Shown here piece by piece: positions 17,944 to 27,907 of a stretch of 64,000 nt of DNA. The notes below the pieces were generated by a model. That model did no database searches. It was not told the DNA's origin and was given only the letters and a program-made list of their open reading frames with translations. How positions within the stretch are numbered: position 1 is the first letter of the stretch; each line of letters starts with the position of its first letter. The DNA is taken from positions 90,873 to 154,872 of the forward strand of contig NZ_JAUNVZ010000007.1 in the NCBI RefSeq assembly GCF_030540545.1. Direction: 5' to 3'. Position numbers and translations under genes: made by a program. Source of the stretch: Rothia sp. (in: high G+C Gram-positive bacteria). GTDB lineage: Bacteria > Actinomycetota > Actinomycetes > Actinomycetales > Micrococcaceae.

Positions 17944-17978
17944 ATTTCGTTTTCTCCTTGACCGGAGCAACAAGTAAT

Positions 17979-18007
17979 ACTATACGGCAGTTCAAGGGGG
18001 CGCGCAA
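17979..18007 (-). promoter_or_regulatory. tRNA-Val(TAC) promoter
   Basis: TTGCGC, 17 nt, TATAGT (minus strand), 36 nt before the tRNA. The tRNA-Gly operon promoter has the identical hexamers and spacing. The remaining bases to aceE (18008-18263) hold the aceE promoter, which I could not place with confidence. Confidence 0.75.
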
Positions 18008-18263
18008 CTCGAAAAGCAGTGTTTTGAGTCACATGCATATGCACACCTGGCTCACATAGTGCGAAACACCCATAAATTTACGCAAAGGTGCAAACTAAGC
18101 GTTGATTTAGGACTAAAATAGTAAAGACACTTAAGAGTGGCTGCGGCACACCCGGCACGACCGACACTGCACCGCAATCACCCTTTGGCAACAGCAAGAC
18201 GCCGACTCACGCGAACACCATTGCACCGGCGCCTTCAACCACAACAAAGAGAGGTTGAATAGT

Positions 18264-20999
18264 TTGGGTAACGCAACTCCGAACGAACACTCCCTGAGCA
18301 CTCTCCTCGATGGCCTGAAGGACATCGACGCTGAGGAGACCCAGGAATGGGCTGAATCCCTCGAGGATCTCATCAAGACCCACGGCACCGAGCGTGCCGA
18401 ATACATCCTGCGCGCACTGACCAAGGCAGCAGGCGAGCAGGGCGTATCCGTTCCTACTCTGATCAAGACCGACTACATCAACACCATCCCGGCAGATCAG
18501 CAGCCCGAGTACCCCGGCGACGAAGAGCTCGAGCGTCAGTACCGCGCATGGATCCGCTGGAACGCAGCCATCATGGTTCAGCGTGCACAGAAGAAGGGCA
18601 TCGGCGTTGGCGGTCACATCTCCACCTACGCAGGTATTGCTGACCTGTACGAAATGGGTTACAACCACTTCTTCCGCGGCCGCAACCACCCCGGCGGTGG
18701 CGACCAGGTCTTCTTCCAGGGTCACGCATCCCCCGGTAACTACGCACGTGCATTCGTCGAAGGCCGCCTGACCGAAGAGCAGATGGACGGCTTCCGCCAG
18801 GAGAAGACCAAGGGCGAGAACGGCATCCCCTCCTACCCGCACCCCCGCTGCCTGCCCGAATTCTGGCAGTTCCCGACCGTGTCCATGGGTATCGGTCCGC
18901 TGAACGCAATCCACCAGGCATCCTTCAACCGCTACCTGCACAACCGCGGCATCAAGGACACCTCCGAGCAGCACGTCTGGGCATTCCTGGGCGACGGCGA
19001 AATGGACGAGCCCGAATCGCGCGGCGCACTGCAGCTGGCAGCAAACGAAAAGCTGGACAACCTGACCTTCGTTGTTAACTGCAACCTGCAGCGCCTGGAC
19101 GGCCCCGTGCGCGGTAACAGCAAGATCGTGCAGGAGCTGGAAGCATTCTTCCTCGGCGCTGGCTGGCACGTCATCAAGGTTCTGTGGGGTTCCGAGTGGG
19201 ACGCACTGCTGGAGAAGGACAAGTCCGGCAAGCTCGTCCAGCTGCTGAACGAAACCCTCGACGGTGACTACCAGACCTTCCGCGGTGAAGACGGCGGCTA
19301 CATCCGCGAGCACTTCTTCGGCAAGTACCCCGAGACCAAGGAACTCGTCGCCGACATGACCGACGACGAGATCTGGGCACTGCGCCGTGGCGCACACGAC
19401 GACAAGAAGATCTACGCGGCATACAAGGAAGCTCTGGAGACCAAGGGTCAGCCCACCGTAATCCTCGCACAGTCCGTCAAGGGTCGCGAGCTGGGCCCCG
19501 CATTCGAGTCCCGTAACTCCACCCACCAGATGAAGAAGTTCACCATGGAAGCACTCAAGGGCTTCCGTGACCACCTGGGTATCCCCGTCTCCGACGAGGA
19601 ACTCGAGAAGGACCTCTACAACCCGCCGTACTACCTGCCCGAGGCAAACCACCCGGCACTGCAGTACATGCACGCACGCCGTGCAGAGCTCGGCGGCGCA
19701 ATCCCCGCACGCCCCAACACCCAGCCGGTCATCGACCTGCCGGACGACAAGGCATACGCGGGCGCAATGAAGGGCTCCGGCAAGCAGCTGGCAGCATCCA
19801 CCATGGCATTCGTGCGTCTGATGAAGGACCTCATGCGTGTCAAGGGCTTCGGCCACCGCATCGTGCCCATCGTCCCCGACGAAGCACGTACCTTCGGTAT
19901 GGACTCCTTCTTCCCCTCCGCAAAGCTGTACAACCCCAACGGCCAGAACTACGTGCCCGTTGACCGTGCCCTGATGCTCTCCTACACCGAGTCTGCAGCA
20001 GGTCAGATCATTCACGTGGGTATTAACGAAGCAGGCGCAACCGCAGCATTCACCGCTGTTGGTTCCTCCTTCGACACCCACGGCGAGCCCATGATCCCGA
20101 TCTACATCTTCTACTCGATGTTCGGTTTCCAGCGTACCGGCGACGCATTCTGGGCAGCAGGCGACCAGCTGGTTCGCGGCTTCATCATCGGCGGTACCGC
20201 AGGCCGCACCACCCTCTCCGGTGAAGGTCTGCAGCACATGGACGGTCACTCGCCGCTCATTGCAGCGACCAACCCCGCTATCAAGAGCTACGACCCGGCA
20301 TACGGCTACGAAATTGGCCACATCGTCAAGCGCGGTATCGAGCAGATGTACGGCAACCTGGATGAAGACCACGATGTCATGTACTACCTGACCGTGTACA
20401 ACGAGCCCATCCACCAGCCCAAGGAACCCGAGAACCTGGACGTCGAAGGCGTCATCAAGGGTATCTACAAGCTGCAGGACTCCACCGTTGCAGGCCCCAA
20501 GGCACAGCTGCTGGCATCCGGTATCGCTGTCCCCTGGGCTCTGGAAGCACAGCGCCTGCTGGCTGAGGACTGGGGCGTATCCGCAGACGTATGGTCTGTC
20601 ACCTCCTGGGTTGAACTGGCTCGCGACGGCGTGGCGGCTGAGGAAGAGGAACTCCTTAACCCCGGCAAGCCCGCACGCCTGCCCTACCTGACCCAGAAGC
20701 TGGCAGGTGCAGAAGGCCCGGTTATCGCAACCAGCGACTTCGCATCCGATTTGCAGAACATGATCCGTCCCTTCGTGCCCGGCGACTTCGCAGCACTGGG
20801 CGCAGACGGCTTCGGCTTCGCAGACACCCGCCCCGGCGCACGCCGCTTCTTCCACATCGATGCAGAGTCCCTCGTGGTACGCACCCTGCAGATGCTGGCA
20901 AAGCAGGGCAAGGTATCTGCTGATCTGGCTGCACAGGCATTCGCAAAGTACGACCTGGCAAATGTCAACGCTGGTCGCACCGGTAGCGACGCTGAGTAA
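18264..20999 (+). CDS. aceE: Pyruvate dehydrogenase E1 component (homodimeric)
   Basis: Thiamine-diphosphate enzyme that decarboxylates pyruvate and feeds the acetyl group to E2. The TPP motif runs from [12 protein letters not shown] to VVNCNLQR (about residues 240-280). [21 protein letters not shown] and the C-terminal HFFHID-type region match the alpha2 AceE class. I chose TTG at 18264 (911 aa) because AGAGAGG lies 8 nt upstream. An in-frame TTG at 18255 would directly abut that box. Codon use is strongly biased to C-ending codons, consistent with high expression. E2 and E3 are not nearby. Confidence 0.95.
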   Translation: MGNATPNEHSLSTLLDGLKDIDAEETQEWAESLEDLIKTHGTERAEYILRALTKAAGEQGVSVPTLIKTDYINTIPADQQPEYPGDEELERQYRAWIRWNAAIMVQRAQKKGIGVGGHISTYAGIADLYEMGYNHFFRGRNHPGGGDQVFFQGHASPGNYARAFVEGRLTEEQMDGFRQEKTKGENGIPSYPHPRCLPEFWQFPTVSMGIGPLNAIHQASFNRYLHNRGIKDTSEQHVWAFLGDGEMDEPESRGALQLAANEKLDNLTFVVNCNLQRLDGPVRGNSKIVQELEAFFLGAGWHVIKVLWGSEWDALLEKDKSGKLVQLLNETLDGDYQTFRGEDGGYIREHFFGKYPETKELVADMTDDEIWALRRGAHDDKKIYAAYKEALETKGQPTVILAQSVKGRELGPAFESRNSTHQMKKFTMEALKGFRDHLGIPVSDEELEKDLYNPPYYLPEANHPALQYMHARRAELGGAIPARPNTQPVIDLPDDKAYAGAMKGSGKQLAASTMAFVRLMKDLMRVKGFGHRIVPIVPDEARTFGMDSFFPSAKLYNPNGQNYVPVDRALMLSYTESAAGQIIHVGINEAGATAAFTAVGSSFDTHGEPMIPIYIFYSMFGFQRTGDAFWAAGDQLVRGFIIGGTAGRTTLSGEGLQHMDGHSPLIAATNPAIKSYDPAYGYEIGHIVKRGIEQMYGNLDEDHDVMYYLTVYNEPIHQPKEPENLDVEGVIKGIYKLQDSTVAGPKAQLLASGIAVPWALEAQRLLAEDWGVSADVWSVTSWVELARDGVAAEEEELLNPGKPARLPYLTQKLAGAEGPVIATSDFASDLQNMIRPFVPGDFAALGADGFGFADTRPGARRFFHIDAESLVVRTLQMLAKQGKVSADLAAQAFAKYDLANVNAGRTGSDAE

Positions 21000-21030
21000 T
21001 ACACTCTAGTCGTTATAGGCGATAGCTAAG

Positions 21031-21066
21031 CTATAGGGGTTGTCTCATATGAGACAACCCCTATAG
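21031..21066 (+). terminator. Terminator after aceE
   Basis: A perfect palindrome with 18-bp arms (CTATAGGGGTTGTCTCAT and its complement), no unpaired loop in the DNA form, 32 bases after the aceE stop. Confidence 0.85.
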
Positions 21067-21111
21067 TTATATGCTTTTGAGTTTTGAGGCGGGGCTAGAG
21101 TTTTTGAGTCG

Positions 21112-21183
21112 GGGTCGCGGTTCGAGAGAAGGGCATTTGCGCACGACCTGTGCCTTTGCGCTGGGGCGCGAAGCCCCAGCTAA
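21112..21183. repeat. Dispersed intergenic repeat, module A copy 1
   Basis: About 72 bases closely matching 60348-60420. Starts GGGTCGCGG and ends CCCAGCTAA in both. It can fold through GGGC.TT.GCGC against GCGCGAAGCCC. Shared blocks include GCGCACGACCTG and GCGCTG.GGGCGCGAA. Confidence 0.8.
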
Positions 21184-21279
21184 TAGCGCTCAACCTTTCT
21201 CTCTCCTGCTCCGGTTTCTGAAGCTTTGAGTTCCGGCGGCACAACTTGCTTGCGTTCTACAGCTTACGCATGCGGGTGT

Positions 21280-21362
21280 TGACAGACTGTGAGCGTAGAT
21301 AGTGTCTATTGAGTCATGTAATACAGCACTCAATAGACACTTAGAGCGCTCACAGTCTGTCA
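21280..21362. repeat. Dispersed nested-hairpin repeat, module B copy 1
   Basis: Outer arms TGACAGACTGTGAGCG (from 21280) and its exact complement (ending 21362), 16 bp. Inner arms AGTGTCTATTGAGT (21301-21314) and complement (21328-21341), 14 bp, around a CATGTAATACAGC-type loop. A second copy with changed arms is at 61224-61306. No target-site duplication seen. Confidence 0.85.
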
Positions 21363-21412
21363 CACAGTGTCATCCCATGCGGGTCAATCCCAACGATGAA
21401 CCCGAAAACGGA

Positions 21413-24400
21413 TTAGCCCCAGATAGATGAAACGATCTGAGGAACAAATGAATCATTGACCATGCCAGTGTGGCTAGCTTCAGAAATGTTCACAACCTCA
21501 AGATCCGAACAATGAGCAGACCACCCGGAAGCATCCAAATAGGGCTGATCCTCATGGACAGCGGCAACCATTATCACCGGGCCATCATAGTAGCGATGAG
21601 ACGCACCGCGTAGCAGAGCAGGAGAAGCCTGCATAGCCGCAAAAGTCACGCCCAGCGCATCCTCACCCAAATAACCCAGAGCCGAACCAATAGCTTTCAA
21701 ACGCTCAAGAACCGTGGGTAGGTCAAGCACTTCTTCCGGGTCGGGCTCGGGCAGACCCGCCATGCGCAGCAGAGCACGATAGCTCTCCTGCTCATCCGGC
21801 GCGGGAACATCCGCCCACTGCTCAGCCGGGTAGCCGTCCAAAACCACCACGCGCTCAATCTCAACGCCCGCCTCACGCAGCAGAGCCGCGGTCTGAACAC
21901 TGGCGGTACCGCCCACAGACCAACCCATGAGCTGAACACGAGCCGGCAGCTGTTTCTCTTCAAGCACACCCAGAATCAGGGACAGGAAATAGCGCGCCAG
22001 CTCATCCAAGCTTGCGGGCATACTCGCAGATTCATCGCTAAAAGGCGCCAGCTGTAGGGTATATATCGCCTGATTCGACGGTAGCGCAGCAGCATAAGGC
22101 GCGTAGGACCAGCCCAAACCACCCGCCGGAGGCAGAATAAACAGGGGTGCGGGAGCATCCGGCTCCGGGCTCTCGGGCACACGGCGCAGAGGCAGCACCG
22201 GCAGGAACTCAGCACCGCTATTCTCCCCCAGGGACTCAGCCAGCTCAGCCACCGAAGGGTAGGCAAAAAGCGCACCAATAGAGACCGTAATGCCCAGCTG
22301 CTCCTCAATGGACGCAATCACATTCAGCGCGCTCATAGACGAGCCACCAAAGGCAAAGAAATCATCGTGCACACCCACACGCTCCACCCCCAGGGCAGAG
22401 GCGAAAATAGCCGCCAGCTGCTGCTGCAGCAAATCCTGCGGGCCGTCTTCACCGGTAGAGACCGCGAAATCGTGGCGCGCCAGCAGCTTACGATCCGCCT
22501 TGCCGCTGGTACCCACCGGGAAAGTATGCACCGCGTGCCAGAGGGTCGGCACCATATACTCCGGCAGGCTCGCCTGAGCGTGAGCCCGAGCCGACTCAAT
22601 AATCTGCGCCTGCTCTTCTTCGCTCTCGGTGCCGGTCTCCAGGAAAGCGGCGAGCGCCGGGGCGCGATGACCCTCCGGGCCGGTGTAGAGCATAGCCACG
22701 GCACCGCTCACATGCTCGGAGTCGGTCAGGGTCGCTTCAATATCGCCCAATTCCAGGCGCTGGCCGTTGAGTTTGACCTGCGAGTCGGCGCGGCCGCGGT
22801 AGAGAATCACGCCGCGCACGCCATAGGGTGCGCTCTCATCGGGTAGCAGCTCCCAGGTGGCAAGGTCGCCGGTGCGGTAGACACGCATGCCGTTGGCGGC
22901 GTCTTCACCGAAAGCGGCGGCGGTGGCTTCGGGGTTGTTCTTATAGCCACGTGCCAACTGAACACCGCTCAGGTAGAGCTCGCCCAGCACACCGGCGGGC
23001 ACGGGACGTCCCGCCTTATCCAGGATAAAAGTACCGGTATTCCACACGGGTTCACCAATGGGTACCTGCTCACGTTCGGGATCCTCAGAGCTATCCCAGA
23101 ATGTGACATCCACGGCTGCCTCGGTGGGGCCGTAGAGGTTCAAAATCCACACACCCAGGGCGCGGTGAGCCTCCAGAATCTGTTCGCGGTGCAGCGCCTC
23201 ACCCGAGCAGACCAGGTACTTCAGGTGTTTATCGTTTTCGCCCTCACCGTAGCCGACTTCGCGCAGAATACGGGCAGCACTCGGGGAGGAAAGGAATGCG
23301 GTGAGCATAGTGGGCACAAAGTGCAGGCAGTCCACGCCCTGCTCGGCGATAACGCGCGCCAGGTAGGCGGGGTCGCGGTGCCCCTCGGGCGCGGCAATGA
23401 CCACACTTGCGCCTTCCTGTAGCGGCCAGTAGAGCTCCCAGACGTGCACATCAAAGGAAATAGCGGTCTTGTGTAGAACCTTATCCCCCGCAGCGATCGG
23501 GATCTGGTGCTGCTGCCAGCGCAGACGGTTATCGATCGCGCGGTGGCTAATGGCAACGCCCTTGGGGCGGCCGGTGGAGCCGGAGGTGAAGAGAATATAG
23601 GCATCAGACTCCAGGTCGGTATCCAGACCGGGCAGGTACTCGCGGGCGGGTACCTCGGATTCGCTCAGCATTTGAGCAGTATTAATGGGAGGCAGCTGAA
23701 TCTGCGGCAGTTGAGCGTAGAGTTCAGGCTGCTCGGGAGCAAGCTCGCTCGCACCCAGGGGCGCCAAACCGGGTCCGTGAATGAGGGCGGCAGCACCGGC
23801 GTCTTCAAGCATGACACCAATACGTTCGGCGGGCAGTTCGGGTAGCACGGGTACATAGGTGGCACCGGCGTAGAGCAGGGCGTAGAGCGCCACATATTGT
23901 TCAATGCCGCGCTCCACGCGCAGACCCACCGCCTGGCCGGGGCGTACACCGGCACCAATGAGTTCAGCGGCGAGCGCGCGGGCACGATAATCCAGCTGAA
24001 CATAGCTCAATTCCTGACTGAAATCATAAGCCTGAGGATCCTCAGGAGTCAGACCAAAGGAACCGTCAGCACGTCGCGCGGGAGCCGCTGCACGCAGAGC
24101 AATCTGCTCGGGGTGGCGCTGAACCGCCGCAATAAAACGCTGCAGCAGGCTCTGATACTCCACCGGATGCTCGGGAGCATTAAAGCTATCGAGCACCGCC
24201 AGCTCAGCATCGGTCGCGGTGGAGAGTGCCTCAAGAGGTAGGTTGTGCTCCAGGGCGATAGCCCATTTGCGGAACCAATCCGCCAGATGGCTGGCGTGGG
24301 CGCGCAGAATCTCGGGCGAGTAGAGTGCGGGGTTCGCGTCGATTTCCAGGGCAATGGGGTTACCGCGACCGGGCATACCGCGCAGGGTCACGGTCATATC

Positions 24401-25654
24401 GGGCACGGGACCGGCGGAAATATTATGAATGCGCGCACTCACGGGAGGTTCGGGGCGCTTACCCGCTGCGCGTTCCTCAGCACTCAGGGGCGCCGGGGTG
24501 CTGATCGGCAGCACGGCGTCGAAGGGAACCACATTAATCTGGGCACCGAAGAGGCGCGCATCATTGGCCCGGGCTGCACGTTCGAGGTCTTCCTGGCGTG
24601 CCGCCGGGTGCTGAGCGTTGCGCTCAAAGTCCTGTTTGACGCGCTCAATGGCATGTTCCAGAGAGCCAATGGAGGGCACCTGAACCGGCAGCACATTCAC
24701 AGCGGTGCAGGCAGTTTGCGCGCTCATTTTAGCCAGTTCGCGGGTTGTAGCCTCCGCGGTGGGCGGCAGCATGCGGTTCATCTGCGGCACACCGAATGCC
24801 GCCGACTCACGGTTGGCAATACGCGCTAGGAAGGAACCCACGACAGCGGTGGCAAGGTGCGGCCAGGAGGCGCCTTTTTCCTTTGCGGCTGCCAGCAGGC
24901 GCGTCTGCAGTTCCACGGGTACAGCAAGGCTCACACGGAGGGCTGCCGGGGATGCCTCTGCGGTGCGACCTGCCAGAGAAGAATCGGGTTCTTCGAGCAC
25001 ATGCGCGTTCTCTTCGCTGAGCCAAAAGTCCAGGTCGGCCTCACGTGCTGCTGCGGCAGCCTCATCAGCTGCAATCAGCTGCGCAACACCGGGGCGAGCC
25101 GCCGGGGGCACATCGTGACCGGCATCAAGGGTGCGGTAGATCGCCGCAATACGGGATAGACCGTTAAAGGCAGCGAAACCATCAGCTACCACATGGGACA
25201 TAGAGTGGTAGAGCCAGATTTTACCGGCGTAGCGAGTGTAGGCACTACGCAGAGTCACGCCCTTATCAGTGTTCAACGGTTCAGCAAGCAGAGCACGCGC
25301 CCAGCTGAGCACCGTCTCGGGAAGGGTAGCTTCTCCCCCGCTTCTCTGTGCTTCATCAGAGTCGAAACCTTCCAGGGAGTACTCTTCGAGTACCTGCACA
25401 GCGCTCAAAAATTCCTCAACGGAAAGCACTTGCTGCTCGGCACGACCTGCATGCACGCGGGTCCGCACACGCACGCCCTCATTCTCCGCATAGAATTGCT
25501 CCAGGGCACGGCGCAGCAGCTGCATATCGGTGTTAGCGGGCAGCTCGAGCACCTCGGCGGTGTTATAGCGCGGATTCTCGGGAGCCATAACGGCGGCAAG
25601 GTAAATGCCTCGCGCGGAAGAACTCAGCGGAAGCCAGGGGGAATCGGTGTGCAT
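21413..25654 (-). CDS. entF: EntF-like nonribosomal peptide synthetase (C-A-T-TE)
   Basis: 1413 aa, one complete module as in EntF. Condensation domain (about 1-430) with SHVVADG at the catalytic site: the second His is present, the first of HHxxxDG is Ser. Adenylation domain (about 480-1000) with TSGSTGRPKG, NLYGPTEAAVD, YRTGDL and LNGQRLELGDIE. The residues I align to the specificity code read D-V-W-H-V-S-L-V-D, nearly the serine code of EntF. Carrier domain with FFAFGGSSMSAL (Ser near residue 1103). Thioesterase with GWSVGGTAS (near 1243). Predicted to condense DHB with serine and cyclise the trimer. Start ATG 25654 has AAGG 6 nt upstream; an ATG at 25660 abuts that box. Distal gene of the fes-entE-ArCP-entF set. 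Confidence 0.92.
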   Translation of the reverse strand: MHTDSPWLPLSSSARGIYLAAVMAPENPRYNTAEVLELPANTDMQLLRRALEQFYAENEGVRVRTRVHAGRAEQQVLSVEEFLSAVQVLEEYSLEGFDSDEAQRSGGEATLPETVLSWARALLAEPLNTDKGVTLRSAYTRYAGKIWLYHSMSHVVADGFAAFNGLSRIAAIYRTLDAGHDVPPAARPGVAQLIAADEAAAAAREADLDFWLSEENAHVLEEPDSSLAGRTAEASPAALRVSLAVPVELQTRLLAAAKEKGASWPHLATAVVGSFLARIANRESAAFGVPQMNRMLPPTAEATTRELAKMSAQTACTAVNVLPVQVPSIGSLEHAIERVKQDFERNAQHPAARQEDLERAARANDARLFGAQINVVPFDAVLPISTPAPLSAEERAAGKRPEPPVSARIHNISAGPVPDMTVTLRGMPGRGNPIALEIDANPALYSPEILRAHASHLADWFRKWAIALEHNLPLEALSTATDAELAVLDSFNAPEHPVEYQSLLQRFIAAVQRHPEQIALRAAAPARRADGSFGLTPEDPQAYDFSQELSYVQLDYRARALAAELIGAGVRPGQAVGLRVERGIEQYVALYALLYAGATYVPVLPELPAERIGVMLEDAGAAALIHGPGLAPLGASELAPEQPELYAQLPQIQLPPINTAQMLSESEVPAREYLPGLDTDLESDAYILFTSGSTGRPKGVAISHRAIDNRLRWQQHQIPIAAGDKVLHKTAISFDVHVWELYWPLQEGASVVIAAPEGHRDPAYLARVIAEQGVDCLHFVPTMLTAFLSSPSAARILREVGYGEGENDKHLKYLVCSGEALHREQILEAHRALGVWILNLYGPTEAAVDVTFWDSSEDPEREQVPIGEPVWNTGTFILDKAGRPVPAGVLGELYLSGVQLARGYKNNPEATAAAFGEDAANGMRVYRTGDLATWELLPDESAPYGVRGVILYRGRADSQVKLNGQRLELGDIEATLTDSEHVSGAVAMLYTGPEGHRAPALAAFLETGTESEEEQAQIIESARAHAQASLPEYMVPTLWHAVHTFPVGTSGKADRKLLARHDFAVSTGEDGPQDLLQQQLAAIFASALGVERVGVHDDFFAFGGSSMSALNVIASIEEQLGITVSIGALFAYPSVAELAESLGENSGAEFLPVLPLRRVPESPEPDAPAPLFILPPAGGLGWSYAPYAAALPSNQAIYTLQLAPFSDESASMPASLDELARYFLSLILGVLEEKQLPARVQLMGWSVGGTASVQTAALLREAGVEIERVVVLDGYPAEQWADVPAPDEQESYRALLRMAGLPEPDPEEVLDLPTVLERLKAIGSALGYLGEDALGVTFAAMQASPALLRGASHRYYDGPVIMVAAVHEDQPYLDASGWSAHCSDLEVVNISEASHTGMVNDSFVPQIVSSIWG

Positions 25655-25712
25655 ATCCATCCTTGGAAAAGCTAAACGGGGATATAGTTCGGAGAGTACA
25701 GACAGAGAGCTA

Positions 25713-25749
25713 GACCCCGCACCCCGGTACAGGCTCGGGGCGCAGGGTC
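25713..25749 (-). other. Intercistronic hairpin between ArCP and entF
   Basis: GACCCTGCGCCCC pairs with GGGGTGCGGGGTC with small bulges in the 100-base gap between the carrier protein and entF. No U-tract follows, so it may set mRNA processing or stability instead of acting as a full terminator. Confidence 0.5.
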
Positions 25750-25760
25750 TTATCTACGGT

Positions 25761-25985
25761 TTAGGCGCGGGACGCCAGGAATTCCACGGTCGGGTTTTCA
25801 ACCAGCTCGGTAAATTCCACCACAATACCGGCAGCAACCAGATCATCCAGCAGAGCAAAAGCACCCATGGAATCCAGACCCAGGCTGAACAAATCGGTAG
25901 TGGGCTGGTCAAAAGCTGCCTGCAGAGAATCTTCTTCCTTCAGGTAGCTTGCCAGGATCGGGCGCAGAGTCTCGGTAGCGGACAT
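25761..25985 (-). CDS. Stand-alone aryl carrier protein for DHB
   Basis: A 74-aa carrier domain. FSLGLDSMGAFALLDDL carries the phosphopantetheine-attachment serine. In E. coli and Bacillus this domain is the C-terminal part of EntB/DhbB, fused to isochorismatase; here it is free-standing. Its place between entE and entF makes it the likely acceptor of 2,3-dihydroxybenzoyl from EntE and donor to EntF. AGAGAG precedes the ATG. A second possibility, a general acyl carrier protein, is unlikely in this context. Confidence 0.85.
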   Translation of the reverse strand: MSATETLRPILASYLKEEDSLQAAFDQPTTDLFSLGLDSMGAFALLDDLVAAGIVVEFTELVENPTVEFLASRA

Positions 25986-26022
25986 TATTCTCTCTTTTCT
26001 ATCGGAATCTTAGGTAGATGTC

Positions 26023-27741
26023 TTAGGAAGCGAGCATATCGGCAAGCAGCGCACGCAGCTCGCGACGAGAAATCTTACCCACATTGGTGGTGGGCAGCTC
26101 ATCCATCACCTCAACACGCTCAGGAATCTTGAAATCAGCAAGCTGAGCGGCGGTAAAGTACTCGTGCATGGTGCGGCGCGGATTCTCACCGAAGGAGGCG
26201 CCGGGCTTGGGCACCAGCACCAGAGCCACACGCTCACCCACGGTCTCATCGGGCAGACCCAGAACCACAGCGTCAAAAACATCCGGGTGAGCCAGGGCGA
26301 TGTCCTCAATCTCATCCACGGCGATCTTTTCACCATTGCGGTTAATCTGATCCTTGGCGCGACCGGTCACCTCCAAGTTCGGGCCGTTCCAGCGCACAAT
26401 ATCGCCGGTGCGGTAGAAGCCGTCCTCGGTAAAGCCAAAGCGGTTCGCGTTCTCTTCCAGGTAGTAGCCGCGAATAGTGTAGGGGCCGCGAGTGAGCAAA
26501 TGGCCGCTCTCGCCACGCGCCACGGGCTGATCATTATCGTCCACAATCAGCACCTCATCATCGGGGCTAATGGGGCGACCCTGAGTGTTGAACTGCAGAT
26601 AGGGGTCGTCCTCGCGGCGGGTATAGTTCACCAAGCCCTCAGCCATGCCAAAGACCTGCTGAATATCAACCTTCAGGGTCTGAGCGATAGTGCCCGCAAC
26701 TGCCGGAGACAGCTTGGAGCCGCCCACCTGCAGGGTGCGCAGGGAAGGGAGCTCTACCAGGTTACGCTCGGCAGAAGCAGCCCATGCCTGAGCCAGAGGA
26801 GGCACCAGAGCGGTAAAAGTCACGCCCTCCATCTGAATCAGACGGAATGCGGTCTGCGGGGAAGGATCACCGGCGAACACCATCTTGGCACTGGCGCACA
26901 TAGCACCCAGAATACCCGGGGAGCTCATGGTGAAATTATGCGCCGCGGGCAGCACAATCAGCATGGTGGTATTGGCGTGAATACGGCAAATATCCACCGA
27001 ACCGCGCACCGAATACAGATACGCCGCGTGGGTGCGAGGGATCAGCTTGGACACACCGGTGGTGCCACCCGATAGCTGCAGGAATGCCACCTGCTCGCTA
27101 GCGCGAGTGGAGTCGGTGTTCTGAATAACGCCAGGCATAAAGGGCTCAGCGAGCTCTTCTTCACTCAGCGGCTGCAGGGGCACGGAAGCGTCAATACCCA
27201 CCGGAGGCGCCACCTCACCCGCAGCGCTGAGAGTCTCAACGAGATCTTCATGCAGCTGACTAAAGTTCGTACCGGTAGCCTTGGAAGAGTAAATATGGGC
27301 GGCAGCGTCGGTACGGGTTGCAAAATGCGAGAGCTCGTTCAGGCGGTGCTGAGGCAGGCAGAAAACCGGCAGGGCGCTCGCCCAGAAGGTACCCAGCAGG
27401 TACACCAGATACTCGGCAATATTAGGCAGCTGCAGCAGCACGCGATCGCCGGGCTGCACGCCCGCCTCAATCAGGCGCTTGGCGGCGGCGCGACCGGCTG
27501 CCTCCAGCTCACCGTAGGAGTAGCGCACCTGTACGGGCTTGCCCGTCTCATCCAGCACGGCGTGGGAGAGAGCAACCAGCGCCGGGAAGTGGGGCTTGGC
27601 GCGGCAGGCATCCAACAGGAATTCGGGGATGGTCTGGTCAACCCAGTAGCCGGCTTCGCGGTACTTAGCGGCGAACTCTTCGGGAATCAGGGGCGTGGGA
27701 GCCAGGGGGCTGCGCTCTACGTATGCGGGGGCGTCGGTCAT
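26023..27741 (-). CDS. entE: 2,3-dihydroxybenzoate-AMP ligase
   Basis: Adenylates DHB and loads it on the aryl carrier protein. AMP-binding core QLSGGTTGVSKLIPRTH (near residue 225) closely follows the EntE/DhbE type. Other blocks are VFGMAEGLVNYTR, FYRTGDIVRW, and the C-terminal lysine-bearing NVGKISRRELRALL. At 572 aa it is somewhat longer than EntE because of extended N-terminal and internal segments. GAGGA lies 5 nt before the ATG. 37 bases separate it from the carrier protein gene, so they are cotranscribed. It follows fes by 166 bases. Confidence 0.93.
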   Translation of the reverse strand: MTDAPAYVERSPLAPTPLIPEEFAAKYREAGYWVDQTIPEFLLDACRAKPHFPALVALSHAVLDETGKPVQVRYSYGELEAAGRAAAKRLIEAGVQPGDRVLLQLPNIAEYLVYLLGTFWASALPVFCLPQHRLNELSHFATRTDAAAHIYSSKATGTNFSQLHEDLVETLSAAGEVAPPVGIDASVPLQPLSEEELAEPFMPGVIQNTDSTRASEQVAFLQLSGGTTGVSKLIPRTHAAYLYSVRGSVDICRIHANTTMLIVLPAAHNFTMSSPGILGAMCASAKMVFAGDPSPQTAFRLIQMEGVTFTALVPPLAQAWAASAERNLVELPSLRTLQVGGSKLSPAVAGTIAQTLKVDIQQVFGMAEGLVNYTRREDDPYLQFNTQGRPISPDDEVLIVDDNDQPVARGESGHLLTRGPYTIRGYYLEENANRFGFTEDGFYRTGDIVRWNGPNLEVTGRAKDQINRNGEKIAVDEIEDIALAHPDVFDAVVLGLPDETVGERVALVLVPKPGASFGENPRRTMHEYFTAAQLADFKIPERVEVMDELPTTNVGKISRRELRALLADMLAS

Positions 27742-27907
27742 TGAATCCTCTATCTTTTCTCTCTGCTACGAGTATCTAGTCTCCATTATGCCAGAGACCA
27801 CATAGATGCAAAACGACGGAAGTGCATGTGTCTCGCATCTACTGAGCTATAGCAGATATAAGCTTTTCTACAGGCTCGCTAGGTGTCTTCAAAAGGCTCA
27901 GGGTTAT

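Noticed and set aside
18207-20855. Very long open frame (882 codons) antisense to aceE
   Set aside because: A mirror of the strongly C-ending codon bias of aceE; the translation is Cys/Val/Gly-rich and unlike a real protein, with no ribosome binding site.
27785-27811. Separate entE promoter (TTGCAT/CATAAT)
   Set aside because: Spacing is only 15 bases and the hexamers are weak; entE may simply be read from the fes promoter.
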